A DNA stretch of 64,000 nucleotides from assembly GCA_014843695.1 (NCBI GenBank), contig CM026391.1:21979518-22043517 (forward strand), read 5' to 3'. The notes under the pieces were generated by a model, which did not search any database, had not been told where the DNA came from, and saw only the letters and a list, made by a program, of their open reading frames with translations. The DNA comes from Archivesica marissinica. Taxonomy: Eukaryota > Mollusca > Bivalvia > Venerida > Vesicomyidae. A program made the position numbers and the translations under genes. Shown one piece after another: positions 1-8,800 of this stretch (positions within the stretch are counted from its first letter, which is position 1; each line of letters opens with the position of its first letter).

Positions 1-985
1 NNNNNNNNNNNNNNNNNNNNNNNNNNNNNNNNNNNNNNNNNNNNNNNNNNNNNNNNNNNNNNNNNNNNNNNNNNNNNNNNNNNNNNNNNNNNNNNNNNNN
101 NNNNNNNNNNNNNNNNNNNNNNNNNNNNNNNNNNNNNNNNNNNNNNNNNNNNNNNNNNNNNNNNNNNNNNNNNNNNNNNNNNNNNNNNNNNNNNNNNNNN
201 NNNNNNNNNNNNNNNNNNNNNNNNNNNNNNNNNNNNNNNNNNNNNNNNNNNNNNNNNNNNNNNNNNNNNNNNNNNNNNNNNNNNNNNNNNNNNNNNNNNN
301 NNNNNNNNNNNNNNNNNNNNNNNNNNNNNNNNNNNNNNNNNNNNNNNNNNNNNNNNNNNNNNNNNNNNNNNNNNNNNNNNNNNNNNNNNNNNNNNNNNNN
401 NNNNNNNNNNNNNNNNNNNNNNNNNNNNNNNNNNNNNNNNNNNNNNNNNNNNNNNNNNNNNNNNNNNNNNNNNNNNNNNNNNNNNNNNNNNNNNNNNNNN
501 NNNNNNNNNNNNNNNNNNNNNNNNNNNNNNNNNNNNNNNNNNNNNNNNNNNNNNNNNNNNNNNNNNNNNNNNNNNNNNNNNNNNNNNNNNNNNNNNNNNN
601 NNNNNNNNNNNNNNNNNNNNNNNNNNNNNNNNNNNNNNNNNNNNNNNNNNNNNNNNNNNNNNNNNNNNNNNNNNNNNNNNNNNNNNNNNNNNNNNNNNNN
701 NNNNNNNNNNNNNNNNNNNNNNNNNNNNNNNNNNNNNNNNNNNNNNNNNNNNNNNNNNNNNNNNNNNNNNNNNNNNNNNNNNNNNNNNNNNNNNNNNNNN
801 NNNNNNNNNNNNNNNNNNNNNNNNNNNNNNNNNNNNNNNNNNNNNNNNNNNNNNNNNNNNNNNNNNNNNNNNNNNNNNNNNNNNNNNNNNNNNNNNNNNN
901 NNNNNNNNNNNNNNNNNNNNNNNNNNNNNNNNNNNNNNNNNNNNNNNNNNNNNNNNNNNNNNNNNNNNNNNNNNNNNNNNNNNNN
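1..985. other. Assembly gap (run of N)
   Basis: All bases are N. Nothing can be said about content. The gap cuts off the 5' part of the gene whose last two exons follow it, so any upstream exons of that gene are missing from this window. Confidence 0.99.
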
Positions 986-1033
986 ATGAAGAATGACCCA
1001 GACTGGAAGGTTGGAACGGCCAATGGACATCAG
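986..1033 (+). CDS. Penultimate exon of an unrecognised protein-coding gene (5' end lost in gap)
   Basis: Sixteen codons are open from the gap edge to a consensus splice donor: the exon ends CAG and the intron begins GTATGC. The peptide starts MKNDPDWKVGTANGHQ. The ATG falls exactly on the gap edge, so it is probably an internal methionine rather than the true start. The exon ends on a codon boundary (phase 0), matching the phase of the acceptor at 3776/3777. Joined to the next exon it gives a 58-residue C-terminal tail with no internal stop. The peptide is charged and soluble-looking, with no membrane segment. I do not recognise the family and assign no function. The exon call rests on donor quality, phase agreement with a good acceptor and ordinary codon use. 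It could be wrong if transcripts do not support it. Confidence 0.55.
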
Positions 1034-1062
1034 GTATGCAGCATCTGGTCAATAGTACAATA

Positions 1063-2456
1063 CCGTACATACCCGGCTATAAGTCGATCTCGGCCATAAG
1101 TCGAGGGTCACAGTTTGACTGGAAAATGCTGATCTTCAGCTGGATCCGTCCATAAGTCGAGGGTACTCTGTGGACTTATAACATTTGTTATGACAATGAT
1201 TTTTTCTCTCATTTTTGAATGAAACTGGGCTAAATTTGAGATATTGTTGCGTGCCAACTGGGGTCAATCTAGTGGGCAGACGTAGGCTGTTCACAGCGGA
1301 CAATTGACTAAGTGACGACAACGCTGTGATGTACTTCTATCTTGTTTTACTATACAGCAACTGATACGCATATGCATGACTGTTAGCGTTCACTATACAA
1401 TTCTTAATATTACAAACTGGCCAAGAAACCCGAATTATATCATGAAATGACACTTAATAAAAATCACCAATGCTTAAAATGTCGTCTGCTATTTCATACA
1501 AACAGGCATGGATTTCCGGCTATTTCGGAGTGTTGGAGGCCAAGAATGACATTCTGCCTCGTATTTATACTAACACACAATGCGACGTGTGCACACTGTG
1601 GAATCCACGCGTTGCAGTGCATGCCCCACATGTTGCATTACGTCACACACAAATTTGTAGTACAACAGGTACTCACAATTAAAATAAGACTGTTGCGTCA
1701 ACTAATCACCGCATACATACATACATACACTTATAAAAAGCACCCGAAACTTACGTTTAAACAAGTTTACATCTACAAATACCACATATAAGCGTTATTC
1801 TTTGTTTACAAAAGCAGTGTATGGAACCCCGCCGCGTAGCGTCTAATACAGTGTGCATTCAAGATGCTAACCAAAATACAGTGGGGTCTAAACAGTAAAT
1901 TACACCCATCAATCACTTAACAGGAATATTCAGTAACACGGATAGGATTAACTACACTAGGGATGTTCCTAAACAGAACAATACTTGAGGATTATCATAT
2001 CAGAACCAGCGAGAATATACGAAACTGGACCTCATGTAAACCTGGTAGTAGATTACAACTGGCGTGATATTCGAAGGCGATCTGTTGTTCTGTTTGTTTC
2101 ATAGAGCAACGGTCAAATTCCTATAGCGCTGCCAGTAAACATGCATCACCACACTCCATGGAAACGCACATGGTGAAAGTAAAGCTCAGAGGGTAAGCTT
2201 GGAGATATTGGAGATTTTATTCCATCACAAAATCATAGAGAAAAAAATACACTGATGCATTGTGGTTTATAATGTACATAATTGTCTTAAGCAAATTGTT
2301 TTATTAAATCAAATAAAACAAAGAAACAGACATAAATAAAGTTCCAACACAATGTCCACGGTTTTTAAATATTATTTTTGTTTGTCCACAAGTTGACCTA
2401 GTACTTTCATCACTTCTGGACGAGAAAAAGGTCGACTTATGGCCGGGAATATACAG
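1063..2456. mobile_element. Non-autonomous or decayed DNA transposon with TIRs and TA target duplication
   Basis: The two ends are inverted copies. About 29 bp at the left end, containing CCCGGCTATAAGTCGA, matches the reverse complement of the right end (CCCGGCCATAAGTCGA) at 24 of 29 positions. Both ends are directly flanked by TA (1061-1062 and 2457-2458), as expected for the Tc1/mariner/pogo group. The word ATAAGTCGA recurs twice more inside the left end (about 1096-1104 and 1152-1160), like subterminal transposase-binding repeats. The 1.4-kb interior has only short unremarkable open frames (61, 114 and 70 codons) with no DDE-type motif that I can recognise, so the element probably relied on a transposase made elsewhere. 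It lies inside the intron of the gene above. Superfamily placement is inference from the TA duplication and TIR form. Confidence 0.65.
1712..1729. repeat. Short CATA microsatellite
   Basis: Four and a half perfect copies of CATA lie inside the transposon interior. Confidence 0.85.
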
Positions 2457-2551
2457 TATCTGTTAAGCAGGTTCTTAGAGCGGCAAGTGTCTGTCTTGTG
2501 GGCGTCCTCAAAATCAGGCTTTTTTATATATAATATTTTTGGTCAAAAGCG

Positions 2552-2607
2552 TTTTAGCTCACCCGGTGCTCAAGGCGAGCGTTTATGATCGCTCTGTGTA
2601 AGGGGCG
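2552..2607. repeat. Fragment of a dispersed repeat resembling a common molluscan motif
   Basis: The stretch contains TTTTAGCTCACCCGG, then CTCAAGGCGAGC, then ATGATCGCTCTGTG. From memory, a consensus reading 'TTTAGCTCACC ... GGTGAGC ... GTGATCGCTC' is scattered through bivalve and gastropod genomes. GCTCACC and GGCGAGC can pair at six of seven positions. Only this piece is recognisable, and element borders are not visible. The family name is unknown to me and the match was not searched. Confidence 0.4.
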
Positions 2608-2714
2608 TTATTCATAATTCTTCTTAGGCTATATTACCTAAACAATATTGAGTTGTCATCCACATCCCTGATTTAAATTAAAAATATAATTGCGAAAATC
2701 TAAATTAGCTTTCG

Positions 2715-2804
2715 GTTTAATCCATCTTGTATATTAATGTTCATTCATCCGCCATTACCTGACTAGCCAATTAATGGTGTATGAACATTTTAATTGGATT
2801 AAAC
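2715..2804. repeat. Imperfect inverted repeat (90-bp hairpin)
   Basis: The left arm (2715-2756) contains GTTTAATCCA, AATGTTCAT and CCATTA in that order. The right arm (2772-2804) contains their reverse complements TAATGG, ATGAACATT and TGGATTAAAC in mirrored order. The loop is about 15 bp. It could be a small MITE or a folded relic. There is no obvious target duplication. Confidence 0.55.
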
Positions 2805-3173
2805 ATATTTATACGACATTATATAACATGTGGATCAAGGGTTCATTCTACGTCAGAATTTTTGGGAGAAGTGAGAAAGCGCGTCCTTAAATGGTGTTAT
2901 TTAATAAATTCCAACAAAATATGATTAAAATGCACAGTATGACCATTAAATACAACATTTGAATACGAGTGCTTTATAATGGGTCAGTGTATCTTACTGG
3001 ACAAAATTATATGAAAATAGTAAACATTTTTAGGGAGAAGTGGGGCTCCCAGAGGGCGATGTCAGGCTCCTATTCCGCCACGCATAGCACTCTAGAATGA
3101 TCTCTGGTGGATTGAAATGAAAGCTATAAGCTTACTGGATTTCTTTCTCCACGGCATATAATTACATACGATG

Positions 3174-3425
3174 ACTGGTCACCATGGCAGAGTGGTTACG
3201 GCCGTTTACTTAAAATCACTTGTTCTTCGTTGATGCATGTTCGAATCCCACATGGCATGTTTGTTAATTAATGTGAGGAAACTGTCTAGCTGGCATGCAG
3301 AAGGTTGGTGGTTCTACCTGGGTGTCCATCCATGTCAGAAATACTGATCGGAACTCTTGGTCTTCCTCCACCAATAATAGCTGGAGAGTTGCCATATGAC
3401 CTCAGACTTAAACCCTACAAAAAAC
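3174..3425 (+). mobile_element. tRNA-derived SINE with V-type core (RUDI-like, molluscan)
   Basis: The head is tRNA-like. The A-box word TGGCAGAGTGG is at 3185-3195 and a near-perfect B box, GTTCGAATCCC, is at 3239-3249, about 45 bp apart as in an RNA polymerase III internal promoter. The body (about 3308-3402) has the words GGTTCTACCTGGGTG, TCTTCCTCCACCA, AGCTGGAGAGTTGCC and CATATGACCT. From memory these belong to the V-SINE core of the molluscan RUDI-type family. It ends in TAAACCC and an A-rich tail. The tRNA part is degenerate (weak acceptor and T stems), so it is a SINE head and not a functional tRNA. It sits in the intron. The short open frame over it is coincidental. Confidence 0.7.
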
Positions 3426-3564
3426 TGGGAATGAATTGTCAGTATGGTGGGTGTGCATATTGTAATATAAACCTTCATAATACTTCGTATGATTGCTTTC
3501 ATTACTCTACTGAAGCAACAGTGGGTGGGGAGACATATCGTTTTTATTCTTACAACTTATATTA

Positions 3565-3720
3565 ATCACTCTCGAGACCGCATTCCTGATGGGGAATCCA
3601 TTGCCATGAGGGAGAGAGAAGAGGCATGTGGAATTTAAATGCCTTGCCTAAAGGCTCCAGCGGGGCGCAAACACGGGGCCTTTTGCACCTGAGGCGAATG
3701 CGCTACCACGGCGCTATCAC
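3565..3720 (-). mobile_element. Reverse-oriented tRNA-derived SINE-like repeat
   Basis: On the minus strand the segment begins with a tRNA-like stretch containing GTGGTAGCGCATTCGCCTC and a decayed B box (GTGTTTGCGCCCC). It then continues into TTTAGGCAAGGCA and ATTTAAATTCCACATGCC. The 'GGCAAGGCA' word after a tRNA-like head is typical of invertebrate SINEs as I remember them. Borders are approximate, no target duplication was identified, and the family is not named. It ends about 50 bp before the splice acceptor. Confidence 0.45.
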
Positions 3721-3776
3721 GATTTCTAGTGTTATCTCGTTTACAGGATTATAAACTGGATTGATCTTGTTTTCAG

Positions 3777-3905
3777 ATTTATGTCAAGGAAGAGAACAAG
3801 TTTAACGAGATGATGGTGAGGGAGAGATATGTATTCGAGACGACGCCTAATAATCTTGCTGATAAATTGAAAGTATCCGTGGGAATTAAAGAATTTGAAC
3901 AATAG
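3777..3905 (+). CDS. Terminal exon with stop codon of the same unrecognised gene
   Basis: Forty-two sense codons and a TAG stop follow a strong acceptor (TTGATCTTGTTTTCAG). Phase 0 agrees with the upstream donor at 1033. The peptide begins IYVKEENKFNEMMVRE, is rich in Glu and Lys, and ends VGIKEFEQ. The region EENKFNEMMVRERYVFE could form an amphipathic helix. No signal peptide, membrane span or catalytic motif is visible in this short tail. The exon is too short to be noticed by an ORF-length cutoff, but its codon use looks like real coding sequence and unlike the flanking AT-rich DNA. I do not recognise the protein family. The first canonical poly(A) signal downstream is about 300 bp away, giving a plausible 3' UTR. 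Calling this the last exon is inference from the in-frame stop. Confidence 0.6.
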   Translation: MYVKEENKFNEMMVRERYVFETTPNNLADKLKVSVGIKEFEQ

Positions 3906-4260
3906 TGTTATTGGATTAGTTTAAATTTTATATTTTCATCAATTTTATTTGAGTAAAATATAGACAAAATGTGGAGATGCCCTTACCACACGGCTTGTAA
4001 ATTGTGAAGTTTTATAGCCTGCAATCCAACTTGCATCTAGACCAGGGGCAGTTGATTATATGACAGTAGTAATTTGTTATGTACCAGTCTTTAAGAATTG
4101 TACTTACACAAATAGTGTTGTAGTAACACATCGATGAATACCATTCTCTCATCAAGAGAACACTACTGGTTGTTTGTGCATCACGTAAATGTGTAGTAGT
4201 TACAAGGAATAAAAACTTTAAAATTCTTCTTGTTTTGTGTATAGAACTTACAATATTCAT
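3906..4260 (+). other. Presumed 3' UTR and 3' flank
   Basis: AT-rich unique sequence follows the stop codon. No further exon is evident. A 110-codon minus-strand open frame covers part of it (4012-4344) but has no recognisable domain, and it runs across the hairpin repeat at 4270. Confidence 0.4.
4208..4213 (+). other. Candidate poly(A) signal AATAAA
   Basis: This is the first canonical AATAAA downstream of the stop at 3905, about 300 bp away, in an A/T-rich context. It would end the 3' UTR of the spliced gene. A hexamer alone is weak evidence. Confidence 0.35.
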
Positions 4261-4269
4261 AAAAACAAG

Positions 4270-4286
4270 AGGGCCATCAAGGCCCT
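4270..4286. repeat. Short perfect hairpin AGGGCC-ATCAA-GGCCCT
   Basis: A six-base perfect stem with a five-base loop, preceded by ACAAG. From memory, ACAAG followed by this kind of GGGCC/GGCCC hairpin is very frequent in molluscan non-coding DNA and transcripts, probably as part of a dispersed element. Limits of the element are not visible. Confidence 0.45.
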
Positions 4287-4384
4287 GTTTGTGTGTGTTT
4301 GTTTTACATTTATCGTCGCTAACAGTTGCCCATATGAGCGACACCTCCTGAAGAGATTAGTCATTTTAGAGATTTTTGGAGGAT

Positions 4385-4566
4385 AGTGCAATGAAACAGA
4401 CAGAGACCCATTCCAAAGTCTCCTCTGGTTCTTTTACGTGCACGGTGTAAAGCACCGACACGAGACCTCGGTTTAGACTGTTAATTTTATTAAGGTCAGA
4501 CGGGGGATCGAACCTGCGATCCCTGGATTACCAGTCCAGCGAGTTACCACTGGATGACTCGCCCAA
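4385..4566 (-). mobile_element. Reverse-oriented tRNA-derived SINE with conserved-type core
   Basis: Read on the minus strand from 4566, the head is tRNA-like. CAGTGGTAACTCGCTGG is followed by an anticodon-like arm CTGGA-CTGGTAA-TCCAG and a B box, GGTTCGATCCC (plus-strand 4504-4514). The T stem does not pair well, so it is not a functional tRNA. The body (plus strand about 4425-4480) has GGTTCTTTTACGTGCAC and CGAGACCTCGGTTTA. These resemble the deeply conserved metazoan SINE core domains (Nin-DC type) as I remember them. The family was not verified and the borders are approximate. Confidence 0.55.
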
Positions 4567-4696
4567 GTTAAAAAGCCCAAAGGGCTATAAAATATGCACA
4601 TTTGTTTTAAAACTACATTTACTAGGTTCATCAAATTTATTTAATATTATTTGAACAGGTCTCCCATTTGAAAGACTATGGTTGCAACACAGCAAC

Positions 4697-5727
4697 ACAC
4701 TAATCCGACATGCCACACGTGTTTATGTTCAGTACAGACACTAATCCGACATGCCACACGTGTTTATGTTCAGTACTGACACTGATCCGACATGCCACAC
4801 GTGTTTGTGTTCAGTACTGACACTGATCCAACATGCCACACGTGTTTATGTTCAGTACTGACACTAATCTGACATGCCACACATGTTGATGTGTTCAGTA
4901 CTGACACTGATCCGACATGCCACACATGTTGATGTGTTCAGTACTGACACTAATCCGACATGCCACACATGTTGATGTGTTCAGTACTGACACTGATCTG
5001 ACATGCCACACATGTTGATGTGTTCAGTACTGACACTGATCCGACATGCCACACGTGTTGATGTGTTCAGTACTGACACTGATCCGGACATGCCACACGT
5101 GTTGATGTGTTCAGTACTGACACTGATCCGGACATGCCACACGTGTTGATGTGTTCAGTACTGACACTGATCCGACATGCTACACATGTTCAGTACTGAC
5201 ACTGATCCGACATGCCACACATGTTTATGTTCAGTACTGACACTAATCCGACATGCCACACATGTGGATGTGTTCAGCACTGACACTGATCCAACATGCC
5301 ACACATGTTTATGTGTTGAGCACTGGCACTAATCCGACATGCCACACATGTTTATGTTCAGCACTGACACTAATCCGACATGCCACACATGTTGATGTGT
5401 TCAGTACTGACACTGATCCGACATGCCACACATGTTGATGTGTTCAGTACTGACACTGATCCGACATGCCACACATGTTGATGTGTTCAGTACTGACACT
5501 GATCCGACATGCCACACATGTTGATGTGTTTAGTACTGACACTGATCCAACATGCCACACATGTTGATGTGTTCAGTACTGACACTGATCCGACATGCCA
5601 CACATGTTGATGTGTTCAGTACTGACACTGATCCGACATGCCACACATGTTGATGTGTTCAGTACTGACACTGATCCGACATACCACACATGTTGATGTG
5701 TTCAGTACTGACACTAATCCGACATGT
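4697..5727. repeat. Satellite 1: tandem array of 41-44-bp units, about 24 copies
   Basis: Each unit runs through CACTGATCCGACATGCC, ACACATGTTGATG and TGTTCAGTACTGA. The typical unit is 43 bp. The first units are 41-bp forms in which GTTGATGTGTTC is GTTTATGTTC. Units near 5083 and 5126 share an extra G (TCCGGACATG) and are 44 bp. One unit near 5179 is shortened. The first units and those near 5040-5150 carry CACGTG where most have CACATG. A degenerate last unit can be traced to about 5745. The array begins abruptly after unique sequence at about 4696. Short open frames here are repeat artefacts. Confidence 0.97.
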
Positions 5728-5820
5728 CGTTGAGGTGCTCAGCATGTATATGGTAACTTTTATATCAAACATCATGTTGTCTAAGGGGATACCAGTATTT
5801 AGCAATGCTGAACTGTATAA
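5728..5820. other. 93-bp spacer between satellites 1 and 2
   Basis: The first ~18 bp (GTTGAGGTGCTCAGCATG) are a decayed satellite 1 unit. The remainder, to about 5820, resembles neither neighbouring satellite and has no gene signal. Satellite 2 then starts inside a unit at TCATGTAAGGCATGCGC. Confidence 0.8.
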
Positions 5821-8800
5821 TCATGTAAGGCATGCGCTAATACACGATACAAAACATGTGCTAATTCATACATGATGTAAGGCATGTGCTAAAACACGAT
5901 ACAAAACATGTGCTAATTCATACATGATGTAAGGCATGCGCTAAAACACAATACAAAACATGTGCTAATTCATACATGATGTAAGGCATGTGCTAATGCA
6001 CAATACAAAACATGTGCTAATTCATACATGATGTAAGGCATGCGCTAAAACACAATACAAAACATGTGCTAATTCATACATGATGTAAGGCATGTGCTAA
6101 TACACAATACAATACATGTGCTAATTCATACATGATGTAAGGCATGTGCTAATGCACAATACAAAACATGTGCTAATTTATACATGATGTAAGGCATGCA
6201 CTAAAACATGATACAAAACATGTGCTAATTCATACATGATGTAAGGCATGTGCTAATACACAATACAATACATGTGCTAATTCATACATGATGTAAGGCA
6301 TGTGCTAATGCACACTACAAAACATGTGCTAATTTATACATGATGTAAGGCATGCACTAAACCATGATACAAACCATGTGCTAATTCATACATGATGTAA
6401 GGCATGCGCTAAAACACGATACAAAACATGTGCTAATTCATACATGATGTAAGGATGCGCTAAAACACGATACAAAACATGTGCTAATTCATACATGATG
6501 TAAGGCATGCGCTAAAACACGATACAAAACAAGTGCTAATTCATACATGATGTAAGGCATGCGCTAAAACACGATACAAAACATGTGCTAATTCATACAT
6601 GATGTAAGGTATGCGCTAAAGCACGATACAAAACAAGTGCTAATTCATACATGATGTAAGGCATGCGTTAATACATGATACAAAACATGTGCTAATTCAT
6701 ACATGATGTAAGGCATGCGCTAAAACACGATACAAAACAAGTGCTAATTCATACATGATGTAAGGCATGCGCTAATACATGATACAAAACATGTGCTAAT
6801 TCATACATGATGTAAGGCATGCGCTAATACACAATACAAAACATGTGCTAATTCATACATGATGTAAGGCATGCGCTAATACACGATAAAAAACCTGTGC
6901 TAATTCATACATGATATACGGCATGCACTAATACACGATACAAAACAAGTGCTAATTCATACATGATGTAAGGCATGCGCTAAAACACAATACAAAACAT
7001 GTGCTAATTCATACATGATGTAAGGCATGCGCTAAAACACGATACAAAACATGTGCTAATTCATACATGATGTAAGGCATGCGCTAAAACACGATACAAA
7101 ACAAGTGCTAATTCATACATGATGTAAGGCATGCGCTAAAACATGATACAAAACATGTGCTAATTCATACATGATGTAAGGCATGCGCTAAAACATGTGC
7201 TAATTCATACATGATGTAAGGCATGCGCTAAAACACGATACAAAACATGTGCTAATTCATACATGATGTAAGGCATGCGCTAAAACATGATACAAAACAT
7301 GTGCTAATTCATACATGATGTAAGGCATGCGCTAAAACACGATACAAAACATGTGCTAATTCATACATGATGTAAGGCTTGCGCTAAAACACGATACAAA
7401 ACAAGTGCTAATTCATACATGATGTAAGGCATGCGCTAAAACACGATACAAAACATGTGCTAATTCATACATGATGTAAGGCATGCGCTAAAACACGATA
7501 CAAAACATGTGCTAATTCATACATGATGTAAGGCATGCGCTAAAACATGATACAAAACATGTGCTAATTCATATATGTAAGGCATGCGCTAAAACATGAT
7601 ACAAAACATGTGCTAATTCATACATGATGTAAGGCATGCGCTAAAACATGATACAAAACATGTGCTAATTCATACATGATGTAAGGCATGCACTAAAGCA
7701 TGATACAAAACATGTGCTAATTCATACATGATGTAAGGCATGCGCTAAAACACGATACACAACATGTGCTAATTCATACATGATGTAAGGCATGCGCTAA
7801 AACACAATACAAAACATGTGCTAATGTATACATGATGTAAGGCATGCGCTAAAACACGATACAAAACATGTGCTAATTCATACATGATGTAAGGCATGCG
7901 CTAAAACACGATACAAAACATGTGCTAATTCATACATGATGTAAGGCATGCGCTAATACATGATACAAAACATGTGCTAATTCATACATGTAAGGCATGC
8001 GCTAAAACATGATACAAAACATGTGCTAATTCATACATGATGTAAGGCATGCGCTAAAACATGATACAAAACATGTGCTAATTCATACATGATGTAAGGC
8101 ATGCACTAAAACACGATACAAAACATGTGCTAATTCATACATGATGTAAGGCATGCGCTAAAACATGATACAAAACATGTGCTAATGTATACATGGTGTA
8201 AGGCATGCGCTAAAACACGATACAAAACATGTGCTAATTCATACATGATGCAAGGCATGCGCTAAAGCACGATACAAAACATGTGCTAATTCATACATGA
8301 TGTAAGGCATGCGCTAAAACATGATACACAACATGTGCTAATTCATACATGATGTAAGGCATGCGCTAAAACACGATACAAAACATGTGCTAATTCATAC
8401 ATGATGTAAGGCATGCGCTAAAACACGATACAAAACATGTGCTAATTCATACATGATGTAAGGCATGCGCTAAAACACGATACAAAACATGTGCTAATTC
8501 ATACATGATGTAAGGCATGCGCTAATACACAATACAAAACATGTGCTAATTCATACATGATGTAAGGCATGCGCTAATACACGATACAAAACATGTGCTA
8601 ATTCATACATGATGTAAGGCATGCGCTAAAACACAATACAAAACATGTGCTAATGTATACATGGTGTAAGGCATGCGCTAAAACACGATACAAAACATGT
8701 GCTAATTCATACATGATGTAAGGCATGCACTAATACACAATACAAAACATGTGCTAATTCATACATGATGTAAGGCATGCGCTAAAACACGATACAAAAC

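Larger units (their letters stand above)
1034..3776 (+). other. Intron of 2,743 bp carrying several repeats
   Basis: The intron begins GTATGC and ends in a pyrimidine-rich tract followed by TTTTCAG, so both splice signals are good. It is phase 0. It contains the TIR transposon at 1063-2456, the repeat fragment near 2552, the hairpin at 2715-2804, the V-type SINE near 3174-3425 and the reverse tRNA-derived repeat near 3565-3720. Between these (2457-2551, 2608-2714, 2805-3173, 3426-3564) I see only AT-rich unique sequence with no gene-like signal. Confidence 0.55.

Noticed and set aside
986..988. ATG at 986 as the true start codon
   Set aside because: It coincides with the edge of the N gap, and no upstream sequence can be inspected. 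An internal methionine in a truncated exon is more likely.
1447..1791. 114-codon open frame (and overlapping 70-codon frame) inside the TIR element as a transposase remnant
   Set aside because: I see no DDE/DDD motif or helix-turn-helix. The frame spans a CATA microsatellite, and two frames are open at once. It is better read as chance.
3174..3256. Functional tRNA gene (Leu-like, anticodon position TAA)
   Set aside because: The A and B boxes are good, but the acceptor, anticodon and T stems pair poorly, and it runs straight into a SINE body.
3305..3565. 86-codon open frame
   Set aside because: It lies mostly in the body of the V-type SINE and continues into unique AT-rich DNA. The match to SINE core words explains it.
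4012..4344. 110-codon open frame on the minus strand
   Set aside because: It runs over the GGGCC hairpin repeat and the presumed 3' UTR, has no recognisable domain, and has no splice or codon-use support.
4498..4566. Functional tRNA gene on the minus strand (Thr-like anticodon GGT)
   Set aside because: The anticodon arm is neat but the T stem does not pair, and a SINE core and tail follow directly.
5253..5875. Two 61-codon open frames over satellite 1 and the spacer
   Set aside because: The first repeats with the satellite unit and the second is mostly unique spacer followed by satellite 2. There are no gene features.
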